From assembly GCA_938083195.1 (NCBI GenBank), contig CALKCK010000004.1, positions 124,001 through 188,000 of the forward strand: a DNA stretch of 64,000 nt. Reading direction: 5' to 3'. The stretch's first letter is position 1; every line of letters starts with the position of its first letter. The notes below the pieces were generated by a model, which saw nothing but the letters and a program-made list of their open reading frames with translations, made no database searches and was not told the origin of the DNA. The translations under genes and the position numbers were made by a program. Origin of the DNA: an uncultured Pirellulaceae bacterium (GTDB lineage Bacteria; Planctomycetota; Planctomycetia; Pirellulales; Pirellulaceae). Shown here in pieces: positions 28,006 to 38,882 of the stretch.

Positions 28006-29463
28006 TTAGTCCCACCACCACTGACCGTCGGCCAGAATTGAAAGATCAATTTGGTTTTTAACTTTCTCAATCGAGCCATCTTCATCGGCTTGGATTCGGT
28101 TTGAGTTAAGTGCAATGCGGGGTTGGATGTTGATTCCACCAGCGATTGGGGACATGAAGTAGTTCCCTTTCCAAACAGCGTTGGCAACGGGTGCAACCAT
28201 TGAGGGTGAACTCAGGATCTCCACGGGTAGTTTCGACTCATCGCCAAAGACTCCGAGGTTCCAGTTTGCCTGGCCATAAAGATCCATTTTCTGGATGAAA
28301 GCTGCGACGACTGAAAGGTCAATCACGTTTCGAAGTTCGCCCCAAAGAGCGTCTCTCTTTTCCATTTGTGAGTAGTTGCGAGTGAAAGAATTGCAGAAGG
28401 CCATGCTGGCTCGATTCACGCCTCCGGTTCGCTTACGCTCTCCGCCAGCGGCAACGCTTTCGTCTTCACCCACAAGCTTAACGCGGTTGCCAACTAGCTC
28501 CATCGCGGTTCGGTCGGCATTGACTGCGACACAGTCGTATTCAGGCTGGAAAAACCAACGCTGAAGTGAACTCTTGGCGACTGATGTAGGCGTTGCTTTT
28601 TCGATAAAGCTAGTGATTTTTACCCCTGCTGGTGGAGCTTTCAGGCCGATGCCCATGAGCTTCATTTGGTAATCTGCTTCCACCATGACGCGGGCGAAAT
28701 TCGTTTTGGTTGAAACGCCGTTGACTGTGATTTGCTGCATGCCAAGCGATTCTTTGTAGGCATTAACGACTTGGTTTTCCATGCCGCGACGGAAGTTTCC
28801 ACTTTTCGCGATCCGAGTGTAGGTGTCGCGGAATTTGGCAAGACCTTCCTGAGTTGGATCGATTGAGCATGAGATGATCGGCGTTTGATTGCCGTTGGCG
28901 TCGAAGCAGCGAAGTGCAACGATCAGATCCTGAAGTTGGAGTGTTGCCAGTCCTGACTTCATTCCAACAACGCGGTTGTCAGCGTTAATGAAATAACCTT
29001 CAGCTGGTCCAGCGATCACAATGTCTTTTGATTCTGGATAGAAGAACACGTGGCTGATTTTTGTCATGCCCGCGAGGTACTTCATGTCGGGAGGAACTGG
29101 TTGGCCTGAATTAACAATTTTTTCAACTTCCTTCTCAAGGCGAGTCAGAGAGATCTTTCTCAGCTTCGAAGACTTTTGAAGGTCCTTGTTAATAGATGCC
29201 TTGGCTGCTTCGTAGCGAGCACGGCTCAGCAATGCTGCATCGCCTTTGGTCATCCGGTTCATCAGGACACCGTTGGCATCGATTTCGATACCGCCAGTTC
29301 CGGGGCCATTGCCGCCTTGGTTGCCGCCTCCGTTGCCGCCTCCGTTACCGCCGCCATTGGCACCCTGAGCCATCACGGATGATTGGAAGGCCAGCACCAT
29401 ACTGAATGCGGCGAATAGAATTGCAAAATTTCTCACGTAACGACCAAGCATTTGGTTCTCCAA
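28006..29463 (-). CDS. DUF1598 domain-containing exported protein
   Basis: 485 aa; signal peptide followed by GGGN repeats; SRARYEAAKASINKDL...LRKISLTRLEKEV, typical of planctomycete DUF1598 proteins. Confidence 0.75.
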   Translation of the reverse strand: MENQMLGRYVRNFAILFAAFSMVLAFQSSVMAQGANGGGNGGGNGGGNQGGNGPGTGGIEIDANGVLMNRMTKGDAALLSRARYEAAKASINKDLQKSSKLRKISLTRLEKEVEKIVNSGQPVPPDMKYLAGMTKISHVFFYPESKDIVIAGPAEGYFINADNRVVGMKSGLATLQLQDLIVALRCFDANGNQTPIISCSIDPTQEGLAKFRDTYTRIAKSGNFRRGMENQVVNAYKESLGMQQITVNGVSTKTNFARVMVEADYQMKLMGIGLKAPPAGVKITSFIEKATPTSVAKSSLQRWFFQPEYDCVAVNADRTAMELVGNRVKLVGEDESVAAGGERKRTGGVNRASMAFCNSFTRNYSQMEKRDALWGELRNVIDLSVVAAFIQKMDLYGQANWNLGVFGDESKLPVEILSSPSMVAPVANAVWKGNYFMSPIAGGINIQPRIALNSNRIQADEDGSIEKVKNQIDLSILADGQWWWD

Positions 29464-29752
29464 TCAGTTGCCTGATTTTATCTGTGGAATCTAGCCGGAT
29501 TAAGTTTACTAGATTGCCTAAAGCCTAATTTTTGTTCAGTCTAATATTAGTTGCGTAATGGGGAATTAGCAAGAAAAACGAACCTTTTGGTAAGGCTTCG
29601 TGCTCAAATCCAGTCAAGACGCAGGAAATAACGGTTTTTCCGAATGGTAGCTGCCGTGTGGACCGCTTTTCGCAACCCATTGGACAGTAGGAGCTCGCTT
29701 TTGGCCTTACCAAACTCAAGTTCCATCGCAACAACGCTTTCTTTCCTTCTGT

Positions 29753-30787
29753 CTAGTTCGACAACTCCACGCCCATTTCTTTCATAAGCATCTTCATGTC
29801 CTCCCAAACGTGTCGTTTGGCAGAAGGCGTTCGAAGCAAATAAGCCGGATGATAGGTCACCAAGACGCGACTTCCCCGATAGGAATGGAACTGTTTTCTT
29901 AGCTTTCCCAAGGATTGCGTTGTTTTTAGGAGTGTTCGTGCGGCTACCGATCCAAGGCAACAGATGAATTCCGGTTGGATGATCTCTAGTTGGCGCTCGG
30001 CATAACCCCAACAATTAGAAAGTTCGTCCTGGGAAGGATTCCGATTTCCCGGAGGTCGACACTTGATTGTGTTCAAAATGAAAATATTTTCTCGTTGCAA
30101 TTTGCAGGCTGTGAGGATTTTGTCGAGTAGCTTCCCAGCTTCGCCAACGAACGGTTCCCCAATTCGATCCTCGTCAGCTCCGGGAGCTTCGCCGACGAAG
30201 ACGAGCCGAGCCGTTGGCGAGCCGACGCCAAAGACAGTTTGGGTACGCAATTTAGCCAAATCATCACATTTGGTGCATTGCGAGATTTCACTTCGAAGAA
30301 CCTCCAGAGCTGCCTGGCGCTGGTTTGTTGGCAAGCTTGGAGACTCGCTAAAATTAGCGGAGACAAGGGAAGTTGGAGTCGCCGGTGGATTCGTGCTGGT
30401 TGCCCTGTTGTATTCCGGTCGGGGCGGCTCGTTGACTTGGGCGGTGGACTGGGGGGCGGGGTGGCTCGAATTATCTTGGTTTGCCGAATCAGCGGGAGTG
30501 GTCTTGGTGTTTAATTCATTGTTTGACTGGGGAGGGGCGGAATGAAGATCGCCGTCCACTTGTTGCAAATTGAGAGTCGATTCACCATTGCTTTTGGGTA
30601 AATGCGTTAAACCTGCGGCCTGAAGGCTTAAGAGGTGTTGTCCCAACAGTTTCACCAATTGGGTCTCATTGAGGGACGAACCGGCGGTTTGACCCTGATT
30701 ATTAGAAAGATTTCCAACTTCTGGCATTGATTGACCGTCTGATTCTGCTTTAACAATTGACAAACAGCCATTATTGGAAAGAATCAC
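29753..30787 (-). CDS. Uracil-DNA glycosylase, family 4-like (Fe-S)
   Basis: [68 protein letters not shown]; long Ser/Pro/Asn-rich N-terminal extension. Confidence 0.92.
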   Translation of the reverse strand: MILSNNGCLSIVKAESDGQSMPEVGNLSNNQGQTAGSSLNETQLVKLLGQHLLSLQAAGLTHLPKSNGESTLNLQQVDGDLHSAPPQSNNELNTKTTPADSANQDNSSHPAPQSTAQVNEPPRPEYNRATSTNPPATPTSLVSANFSESPSLPTNQRQAALEVLRSEISQCTKCDDLAKLRTQTVFGVGSPTARLVFVGEAPGADEDRIGEPFVGEAGKLLDKILTACKLQRENIFILNTIKCRPPGNRNPSQDELSNCWGYAERQLEIIQPEFICCLGSVAARTLLKTTQSLGKLRKQFHSYRGSRVLVTYHPAYLLRTPSAKRHVWEDMKMLMKEMGVELSN

Positions 30788-30993
30788 AGGTCAGATGAAA
30801 AGTGGCCTCCGGAGATTGAGGCTTGTTTTTGTGATTTGTCGACAAATTAAAGCGATTCCACCTGATTTCGTGGTCGCAACTCAAAGTTTGCATTTCTTGA
30901 GTCTTCTTCCTTAAGGCAAACCCGGACTAATCTTCACTGTTCATTATTTTTCCCCTGTACAGGCGGTTTCGCCTGAGCAACCCTGAGCAATCC

Positions 30994-32355
30994 ATGGCAC
31001 TTCCTCAAGTTTCGATTATTGGCCGTCCAAATGTGGGCAAGTCCAGCATCTTCAATTGGCTGGCGGGCCGCCGCTTGGCCATTGTGGACGACATGGCGGG
31101 AGTAACCCGCGATCGCATGACATTCATGCTTGAAGAGGACGGGCGTTATTTCGAAATCGTCGACACGGGGGGAATTGGTGTCAATGATGTCGACCATCTC
31201 GATGCAGAGATTGAGACACAGATAGAGATTGGAATTCAAGGGGCCGATCTTTTGATGTTCGTCGTTGATGTTCGCGATGGAAAAGTCGCATTGGACGAAA
31301 AAGTAACCCGTCGACTTCGCGGCTTAGACAAGCCTGTATTGATCGTTGCGAATAAATGCGATGGCGATAACTGGGAGTTAGAAGCTAATGATTTCTTCTC
31401 GCTCGGATTTGGAAAGCCAGTCTGCTGTAGCGCTAAAAATAACCGACACAAGGGAGATGTCGTTGCTGCCATTATGAAACTGCTTCCGACGCAGGAGGAA
31501 GTTGACCAACGAGAAACCCGTCGCCCCGAAATGAAATTTGCACTGGTGGGACGTCGCAACGTTGGGAAAAGTACGTTTGTCAACAGCTTGGTTCAATCTG
31601 AGCGAATGATTGTCAGCGAAGTTGCGGGGACCACGCGAGATAGTGTCGACGTTCGATTTGAATTGGACGGGAAGACGATGGTCGCAATCGACACGCCTGG
31701 ATTAAGACGCGGAAAAAGTGTGCGGACTGATATTGATTGGTACGGGACCCACCGAGCACACCGGACGATTCGTCATGCCGACGTAATTCTGATGATGTTT
31801 GACTGCAGCCAACGTATCAGCAAAGTAGATCGTCAGCTCTGCAGCTACATTGAGGCGGCGTACAAGCCCGTGGTTTTTGTCGTCAACAAATGGGACCTGA
31901 TGGCGGACCACATGGCGACGGAGCGTTGGGCGGATTACATCCACGACAATTTTTCGACGCTTTGGAACGCCCCGATTGCATTTGTTACTGGCAAAACAGG
32001 ACAGAACTGTAAGCGTTTGCTGAATCACGCCCAGATGCTCTATAAGCAATCGCGTGCACGAGTCGGAACGCCAAAACTCAACCGGATTGTCAAAGAAGCC
32101 CTCGTAAAGCATCCTCCACCGATGGCCTCTAATAAAAAACGGCCAAAGATTTATTATGCCGCACAAATTGGAATAGAACCCCCAACGATTATGTTGAAAT
32201 GTAACAATCCCGATGCATTCTCAAAAACGTATCGCAGGTACTTATTAGGGGTTCTCAGAGATTCTCTCGAATTCGGTGAAGTTCCAATTCGAATGGTTCT
32301 CGAAAAAAGATCGTCCTCTGATCCGCATGAGTCAATTGAAGAATCAGTTCGGTAG
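30994..32355 (+). CDS. der: Ribosome biogenesis GTPase Der (EngA)
   Basis: Two G domains: GRPNVGKSSIFN and GRRNVGKSTFVN; C-terminal KH-like domain. Confidence 0.96.
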   Translation: MALPQVSIIGRPNVGKSSIFNWLAGRRLAIVDDMAGVTRDRMTFMLEEDGRYFEIVDTGGIGVNDVDHLDAEIETQIEIGIQGADLLMFVVDVRDGKVALDEKVTRRLRGLDKPVLIVANKCDGDNWELEANDFFSLGFGKPVCCSAKNNRHKGDVVAAIMKLLPTQEEVDQRETRRPEMKFALVGRRNVGKSTFVNSLVQSERMIVSEVAGTTRDSVDVRFELDGKTMVAIDTPGLRRGKSVRTDIDWYGTHRAHRTIRHADVILMMFDCSQRISKVDRQLCSYIEAAYKPVVFVVNKWDLMADHMATERWADYIHDNFSTLWNAPIAFVTGKTGQNCKRLLNHAQMLYKQSRARVGTPKLNRIVKEALVKHPPPMASNKKRPKIYYAAQIGIEPPTIMLKCNNPDAFSKTYRRYLLGVLRDSLEFGEVPIRMVLEKRSSSDPHESIEESVR

Positions 32356-32486
32356 TCTCAGTTTTTTGGGGTGATTTCTGTTCCCTCGTTATTTGATCTT
32401 CGGGCGGACTTAACATCTCGCCGGAACTCGATAAACTGTTGTTTTTGAAAACGGCTTTATTTCAACAATTACAGGCGAGAGATAAA

Positions 32487-33002
32487 ATGGGAACTCCAAG
32501 AGTTGGTATTTTGATGGGCAGCGACAGCGACTGGCCAAAAATTAAAAAGGTTGCCGTTGCACTGGAAGAATTCGGTATCGAATTTGAAGTCAATGTAATG
32601 AGTGCCCATCGCACACCCCACGCGGTTGCTGACTATGCAACGAGCGCTGAAGAGCGGGGCATTGGCGTCATTATTGCCGCGGCTGGCGGTGCAGCCCACC
32701 TAGCTGGCGTTGTGGCGGCACACACTGTTTTGCCTGTGATTGGAATTCCTGTTCCCACGGCAGACCTTGGTGGCATGGATTCACTCCTGGCAACCGTTCA
32801 AATGCCGGGAGACGTTCCAGTGGCTTCGATGGCGGTAGGTATGGGTGGACCTCGAAATGCTGGCTTGTTTGCAGTGCAAATTCTTTCAACCGGCGACGCT
32901 GAATTGCGAGCTGCATTCCACAAGTTCAAAAAGGAACTCGTGGGTAAGATTGAAACTAAGAACGCCAATTTCAAAGCTTCTTTGTCTGAGCCTAACGGTT
33001 GA
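32487..33002 (+). CDS. purE: 5-(carboxyamino)imidazole ribonucleotide mutase
   Basis: GILMGSDSDWP; SAHRTPHAVADYA; IIAAAGGAAHLAGVVAAHT motifs. Confidence 0.96.
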   Translation: MGTPRVGILMGSDSDWPKIKKVAVALEEFGIEFEVNVMSAHRTPHAVADYATSAEERGIGVIIAAAGGAAHLAGVVAAHTVLPVIGIPVPTADLGGMDSLLATVQMPGDVPVASMAVGMGGPRNAGLFAVQILSTGDAELRAAFHKFKKELVGKIETKNANFKASLSEPNG

Positions 33003-33089
33003 ATCTCTGGTTGAATTTCTGGTTGACGGTTTGCTTAATCTATTAGTTGGCAATGCCGATCACATTTGCCAATAAGGACCAATTGAAAA

Positions 33090-34157
33090 ATGACTGAGAC
33101 GACAAAAGTGGAAACGATGATCTGGCAAGGCGGCATCGCAGGGTGTCTTGACTTGATCGATCAGACGAAGCTTCCGACCGAGATGTTGCGGATCGAGTGT
33201 GAGGATGTCGAAACGGTTTGGGAAGCAATCAAAATGCTTCGTGTTCGTGGCGCACCTGCAATTGGAATCGCGGCGGCTTACGGAGTAGTCCTGGGGCTTC
33301 AGTCAGCGGAGGAAGGTGAAGATGCTTTTTTCGCGCGATTGGACGAAGTGGTTGAGTATCTTGCGACCAGTCGCCCAACAGCAGTCAATCTGTTTTGGGC
33401 GCTTGATCGGATGCGTCGCTTGGCTGAGACGAAGCGAGTTGATTTTGAGGGGGGCGAACAACTTCGTGAGTCTTTACTGATCGAGGCGAAGGCCATTCAT
33501 GATGAGGACCGGCGGATGTGCCACGCAATTGGCGGGCACGGGGCAGACTTGTTGAACGGAGTAGAGGGAGTTTTAACCCACTGCAATGCAGGGGGATTGG
33601 CGACGGCCGAATACGGGACTGCGCTTTCTGTGTTTTTTACGGCACAAGATCGAGGGCAATCATTGCATGTGTATGTTGATGAAACCCGGCCGCTGCTCCA
33701 AGGGGCTAGGTTGACCGCCTGGGAGTTGATGCAGCGGGGGATTAAGGCCACGCTGATATGTGATTCGATGGCCGCACAGGTCATGCGCGAAGGGCGGGTG
33801 CAAGCGATTGTGACGGGGGCTGACCGTATCGCTGCTAATGGAGATTCCGCTAATAAAATTGGTACGTATTCTCTAGCCGTTTTAGCGCGGGCTCACGGTA
33901 TCCCTTTTTATATTGCCGCCCCTAGTAGCACCTTTGATCTCGTGATTGAATCGGGCGATCAAATTCCCATCGAGGAACGTTGTTCGAAAGAAATTACGCA
34001 TGGGTTTGGTCGCCAAACGGCGCCCGATGGCGTCGAGGTCTACAATCCGGCGTTCGATGTAACGCCCGCGGATTATATACAGGCGATTATAACTGAGAAG
34101 GGTGTGATTGATCCGGTGAACCGAGAAACGATTGAAAGTGTGTTGGGTGTCGTTTAG
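33090..34157 (+). CDS. mtnA: S-methyl-5-thioribose-1-phosphate isomerase
   Basis: VRGAPAIGIAAAYGV; THCNAGGLATAEYGTAL; VYVDETRPLLQGARLTAWEL; VTGADRIAANGDSANKIGTY. Confidence 0.95.
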   Translation: MTETTKVETMIWQGGIAGCLDLIDQTKLPTEMLRIECEDVETVWEAIKMLRVRGAPAIGIAAAYGVVLGLQSAEEGEDAFFARLDEVVEYLATSRPTAVNLFWALDRMRRLAETKRVDFEGGEQLRESLLIEAKAIHDEDRRMCHAIGGHGADLLNGVEGVLTHCNAGGLATAEYGTALSVFFTAQDRGQSLHVYVDETRPLLQGARLTAWELMQRGIKATLICDSMAAQVMREGRVQAIVTGADRIAANGDSANKIGTYSLAVLARAHGIPFYIAAPSSTFDLVIESGDQIPIEERCSKEITHGFGRQTAPDGVEVYNPAFDVTPADYIQAIITEKGVIDPVNRETIESVLGVV

Positions 34158-34178
34158 CTTGGGTGGCGTCTGAGAGGG

Positions 34179-35027
34179 TCAAGATTTTGGTTTTGTCGCC
34201 TTCGTTGCAATAAAGACGTTGATCATAGCGCTAAGTTTATCATTGTCTCCCCAGCCGTCTTCAAAAAATCCAGTCATTTCAAATCCAGCCTTGAGTTGCA
34301 GTCCAATCAGGTCTTCGAGGCTGTGCCCGAATTCGACGGGCCGGTCAGGTCCAAGTAACTTTTGTCTTGTTTCCTCGGGTAAGTCAAAATCACAATACGG
34401 TATTGGGTGTCGGACTTCGAATTTGCCACGGTCCAATTTTGCCGCATCGAAAATGTAATAAACTGGATTGATAAATCCAACGATTAATGAACCGCCAGGT
34501 TTGAGGACGCGAAATGATTCGGTCCATATCTCTTCGACGCTTGGGCAAAAGCATGTGGCACAGGGACTGATGATTAAGTTGAATTGTTCATTTTCAAAAC
34601 AGCTGAGGTCGCGCATATCACCTTGAGCGGTGGCCAATGTGAGATTTTCGCGTTCTGCAATCTCGAGATCACGTTGCAATTGGATTTCACTTAAGTCAAA
34701 AACGGTAACCTTGGCCCCCGCAGCAGCAAGAATTGGGCCTTGCTGCCCTCCTCCACCAGCAAGACAGAGGACAGATTGCCCTTTAATTGAAGCGAGCCAT
34801 TTGTCGGGAACGGGGCGGGTTGGAGTTACCCTAATCTTGAACTCTAAATTTCGAGCCAATTCAATTTGTTCAGGAGTCATGCCTCGATAATACTTGTCCC
34901 CAGCGGCAGCCATTTTGTTCCAGGCAGTTTGATTGAATTTAACAGCGTCGATGAGAGCACTCCGCTTCATGAGTTGATTGGCGAATTGAATGTCTGACAG
35001 ATTACTGGCAATCAAACGGCCAGCCAA
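34179..35027 (-). CDS. Class I SAM-dependent methyltransferase
   Basis: VLCLAGGGGQQGPILAAAGAKVTVFDLS; GDMRDLSCF; FRVLKPGGSLIVGF. Start may be further downstream. Confidence 0.85.
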   Translation of the reverse strand: MAGRLIASNLSDIQFANQLMKRSALIDAVKFNQTAWNKMAAAGDKYYRGMTPEQIELARNLEFKIRVTPTRPVPDKWLASIKGQSVLCLAGGGGQQGPILAAAGAKVTVFDLSEIQLQRDLEIAERENLTLATAQGDMRDLSCFENEQFNLIISPCATCFCPSVEEIWTESFRVLKPGGSLIVGFINPVYYIFDAAKLDRGKFEVRHPIPYCDFDLPEETRQKLLGPDRPVEFGHSLEDLIGLQLKAGFEMTGFFEDGWGDNDKLSAMINVFIATKATKPKS

Positions 35028-35310
35028 AGGAGCAATTGTAATACATATCGGGTATTAGTTGCACTATTAAGGCCATCGTGGCAGTCGAGCCGATTGGCTG
35101 TTGTTGAACCGGTTAGAATACTAACAGTCGAATTAGTGAATTTGCTCAATGTTGTGAAATCGGGGCGTCACTTCCGACGGTGCTGGAAAAGTTCGTTTTA
35201 ACCCACTAACCTTAGGACATCCACGTTTTGCGGATTGAGGTAAGACTCTCGGTTAATCGCCGGATGGTTGATCGTTGGATGCGGTTTAAATAAACACATA
35301 AGGTACTGAT

Positions 35311-36840
35311 ATGGTTTCGCATATTGCGCTGGCGGGCAGACTTGGATTGTTTGCATTTGGAGTTTTCGTTTCCACAGGAATGTGTTGTACATCGGTTTGG
35401 GGGCAATATTCGCCGCCATCACCTCCGCCTGCTGATTTGAAAGCAGGGTATGACTCGATGACGATTGAGCAGGCACAGGAGTGGTTAGGAATTCTTGCTG
35501 GTCCAAAGTTTGAAGGGAGAGGTACCGGGCAACCCGGTTATGCGAAGGCTGCTCACTGGGTTGCAGGAAAGCTCGCCGAATTTGGTCTTGAGCCGATTGG
35601 AAATAACGGAACTTATTTTCAGATGCTGCCCATGAAGCGACGAATGCCCGTACTCGAGGAATGTTTTATCTCCGGGCCGGACGGACTTAAAATCGATGCC
35701 GTCGGAAACCTGGGATTTGAGCGATACTCTGATGCCCAGGAGCTAACTGGTCCCGTTGTCTTCATCAATTTCACCGGCCCCAACACGGAGCTTCCTCAGG
35801 GAACGCAACTACGGGATAAAGTCGTGTTTTATTTTGCCGATGCTGCGGCATCAAGATCGGCCGCGAATCGAATTGCCAGACTGCGTCCATTGGGAGCCAT
35901 TCGCGTAATTAAAGATGACCCTAAGTCGATCACTCAATTGGTTCGCGAGGGAGTGCCTAATCGTACGACGGGAATTTCAGGCACCATAAAAGTTGATGCG
36001 GCGAAGGCACTAATTCGTGGTCTTGGTGGAAAGCCACGCTGGATCAATCCGGCGGAAAAGCCCGGCGTCGCTCTTTATCAACCCGAGGAGACAGAGGCTG
36101 GAGCCCCTCAGGAAATCACGATCCGAATGAGGTATCGTGAGGAACAGGCTGCGGTTCCGAACGTGGTCGCGTGGTTGGAAGGATCGGATCCCGACCTCAA
36201 GAATGAATACGTGGTCCTTGGCTCACATCTTGACCATCTAGGGATTCGGGGTGGTCAGGTTTATCCGGGTGCCGATGATAACGGCTCGGGTTCGACAGCG
36301 GTCCTTAGTATTGCCAAAGCATTTGCGATGAATCCTGTGCGTCCTAAACGGAGCGTACTCTTCATTTGGTTTGCAGCAGAGGAGATTGGATTGGTTGGAT
36401 CGAAGCACTATTGTGATAATCCAACGAAGCCGCTGGAAGATATGATCTGCATGTTCAATATTGACATGGTCGGAAGGAATGAAGAAACCAAAGACGAGAC
36501 CTCAGAGGAAAACGAGGGGAGCATCCATCTAGTTGGTAGCCAGAAGGGCGAGACGGACATTCATGACATCGTATTAAAAGCCAATGAGTCCGTTGGCTTT
36601 CGTTTTGAATTAGATGAAGAAGACGTTTGGAATCGTAGTGATCAGATTAACTTTTTCCAAAAAGGCGTTCCAGTTTCGTTCTTGTTTGGAGGGTTTCATC
36701 CAGATTATCACCGACCATCGGATAAGGTGGGCGATATCAATTTTAAGAAATTGGTTTCAGCGGCTAAGCTGTACTATCTTGCGGTCAATCTCGCGAGTGA
36801 CCACGGTCCTTTTGAGATGAAGTCCCGATCAAAAAAATAG
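35311..36840 (+). CDS. M28 family aminopeptidase, secreted, with PA-like region
   Basis: GSHLDHLG; GADDNGSGSTAVL; FIWFAAEEIGLVGSKHY; HPDYHRPSDKVGDINF. Confidence 0.9.
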   Translation: MVSHIALAGRLGLFAFGVFVSTGMCCTSVWGQYSPPSPPPADLKAGYDSMTIEQAQEWLGILAGPKFEGRGTGQPGYAKAAHWVAGKLAEFGLEPIGNNGTYFQMLPMKRRMPVLEECFISGPDGLKIDAVGNLGFERYSDAQELTGPVVFINFTGPNTELPQGTQLRDKVVFYFADAAASRSAANRIARLRPLGAIRVIKDDPKSITQLVREGVPNRTTGISGTIKVDAAKALIRGLGGKPRWINPAEKPGVALYQPEETEAGAPQEITIRMRYREEQAAVPNVVAWLEGSDPDLKNEYVVLGSHLDHLGIRGGQVYPGADDNGSGSTAVLSIAKAFAMNPVRPKRSVLFIWFAAEEIGLVGSKHYCDNPTKPLEDMICMFNIDMVGRNEETKDETSEENEGSIHLVGSQKGETDIHDIVLKANESVGFRFELDEEDVWNRSDQINFFQKGVPVSFLFGGFHPDYHRPSDKVGDINFKKLVSAAKLYYLAVNLASDHGPFEMKSRSKK

Positions 36841-36868
36841 TTCGCCTTGGGCATTCAGCGGAGAATTT

Positions 36869-36903
36869 AAAAAAGGGGGCTTTTTGCAAAGTCCCCTTTT
36901 TTT
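36869..36903 (+). terminator. Intrinsic terminator between convergent genes (possibly bidirectional)
   Basis: aaaaaaggggg...tccccttttttt hairpin with A- and T-tracts on either side. Confidence 0.75.
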
Positions 36904-36931
36904 GTTTTGAGCAGAGATTAAACGATGCAAA

Positions 36932-38365
36932 TCACTGCATGGCGTCGTAGACCTTGGCTCGAAGCGACTCACCAAGATTTCGATTCCCGTAAGGCATTAT
37001 TTGAGTCATAAAAATAATAGTTAAATTCTTTTCTGGGTTGACCCAGAATCGTGTGCCAGCTGCTCCCCCCCAACCATAATCACCTTGGGGGAAAATTCGA
37101 AATCCTAATCCGAATTTAAATTGTCTTTGATTGGGCAGGGTTTCGAGTTGGTTTGAAAAGATTTGGTCGATGGTTTGGGCTTTAATGATTTCGACTCCGT
37201 CATGACTTCCCCGGTTCAGCAGCATCTCACAGAAGTTGGCGTAGTCGTCTAAGGTCGAGCAGAGCCCTCCGCCTCCGGAGAAATAAGAATTGTTGGAGTC
37301 GTAGTAGCGGGCACTCTTAATATGACTGGCTGGTTTTAATTTGTTGCCTGGTTTGGCGGTGTAAAGTAACGAAAAACGATCTAATTTTTCTTCGGGTATA
37401 GAAAAGAAGGTGTCCTTCATTTTTAGTGGTTCGAAGATGTTCTTTCGAAGGTAGTCATCGAAGTTCATTTTTGAAACCACCTCGATGACGCGTCCAAGAA
37501 CATCGGTTGAGACGCTGTAGTGAAAGGTTTCGCCAGGTTGGTGAAGCAAGGGGATGTTGGATAGTTTTTTGACGGTGATTTCGAGGTTGGGATCGGTCAC
37601 TAAGATCCCTTGTTGTCTATAGGCTTGGTCGACAGGTGAGTTGCCGAAGAAGCCATAAGTCAGCCCTGAGGTGTGACGCATTAAATCGCGGATCGTCATG
37701 GGGCGATTGAGGGGAGAAACACCGTCAGTAGATTCCTCATCACGGACTACAAGATCTTTGAATTCTGGAATGTACTGGGTCACTGGGGCGTCGAGTAATA
37801 GATCGCCTCGTTCAACAAGTTGCATGGCAGCAATACTTGTGATCGGTTTGCTCATGGAGTAGATGCGAAAGATTGTGTCCCGCTGAATTGGCTTGCTGCG
37901 GCGTTGGTTTTGATAGCCCCATTGCCCATAAGCAATTTCTTGGCCGCCCTTAAGCACCAGAGCAGAGCCTCCGATCATTTTTCCGGACTTTAAGTGTTTT
38001 GAGAAAGACGCGTCCACAAGAGATAGCTTTTTTAAATCGAAGCCGAGGTCCTCGGCGCTGTCTGAAATGGTAAAGCTGGTTTCGGTTGAGTCATCGCTCG
38101 AGATTATTGACTTTTGAGCATGGAGCGTTGAGCAAAGGGAAACGCAAAAAAACAAACTGATCAAAAGCATTTGGCTCAACTGCAGGGAATAGCTTCGATG
38201 TTTTATGATCCCTTGAAAACAGGCATCCGTTGTGATTCCAAACACGCAGGGGCAGGAATGGTTTGAGGGGAAGAGGGGCATTGAGCTTGCGGGGGGGTAG
38301 AAAGTGCTGCCGTTGGGTAGTGGTTTCTTCTCGAATAACATATCGAAATTAGAACGGGTTTCCAA
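36932..38365 (-). CDS. Serine hydrolase / beta-lactamase family protein (class C-like)
   Basis: FRIYSMSKPITSIAAMQL (SxxK); YHYS-like FHYSVSTDVLGRV; GGGGLCSTLDDYANF. The true start may lie at the internal signal peptide MLLISLFFCVSLCSTLHA. Confidence 0.87.
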   Translation of the reverse strand: METRSNFDMLFEKKPLPNGSTFYPPASSMPLFPSNHSCPCVFGITTDACFQGIIKHRSYSLQLSQMLLISLFFCVSLCSTLHAQKSIISSDDSTETSFTISDSAEDLGFDLKKLSLVDASFSKHLKSGKMIGGSALVLKGGQEIAYGQWGYQNQRRSKPIQRDTIFRIYSMSKPITSIAAMQLVERGDLLLDAPVTQYIPEFKDLVVRDEESTDGVSPLNRPMTIRDLMRHTSGLTYGFFGNSPVDQAYRQQGILVTDPNLEITVKKLSNIPLLHQPGETFHYSVSTDVLGRVIEVVSKMNFDDYLRKNIFEPLKMKDTFFSIPEEKLDRFSLLYTAKPGNKLKPASHIKSARYYDSNNSYFSGGGGLCSTLDDYANFCEMLLNRGSHDGVEIIKAQTIDQIFSNQLETLPNQRQFKFGLGFRIFPQGDYGWGGAAGTRFWVNPEKNLTIIFMTQIMPYGNRNLGESLRAKVYDAMQ

Positions 38366-38882
38366 TTTGATTTATGAATTAACACCAAAAGTTGAATTGA
38401 GGTGGTTTTTTCGGGGGGTATTTAAGCTGTAATTCGTTCAATTTCGAACTCATTGAGGTGATTAACGCCGCCGTTGAATGAGGCGAATTACCGGATCAAT
38501 AAATCGAGAAGATCTCCAGATGGCATTATCTATTTCGAATTTTCCCTTTGTTGTGTGATTAAAGGCAAATTGGCCGTGACTCTTGTTGTGATCTTTGGAA
38601 ACGTTAAAGCGCGTTTAGCGTCGCCGTTGATCTCCGTAGTTTGGTGATGCGGCAAAACGAGTTTCGAGAAATGGGAGAATTTTAAAGGTGACGTTTGGGA
38701 GTTCTACGGGGGAGTTAAAGCGAGTCTCAGCTAAACCAACTCGCTGTTAGAAAACGTTCAGATGGGCTAGGATGGAACGAGTTCTACCGACTTATTAACT
38801 GAGAAATACTTCGATTGGAAGAATGTGCAACAGCGAATGAGATTGTTGCCGTTCCAACCATCGTGAAACAAGGAGAATTCGA

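Noticed and set aside
29604-30014. 136-aa minus-strand ORF overlapping the uracil-DNA glycosylase gene
   Set aside because: Out-of-frame with a gene that has clear family motifs; likely a shadow ORF.
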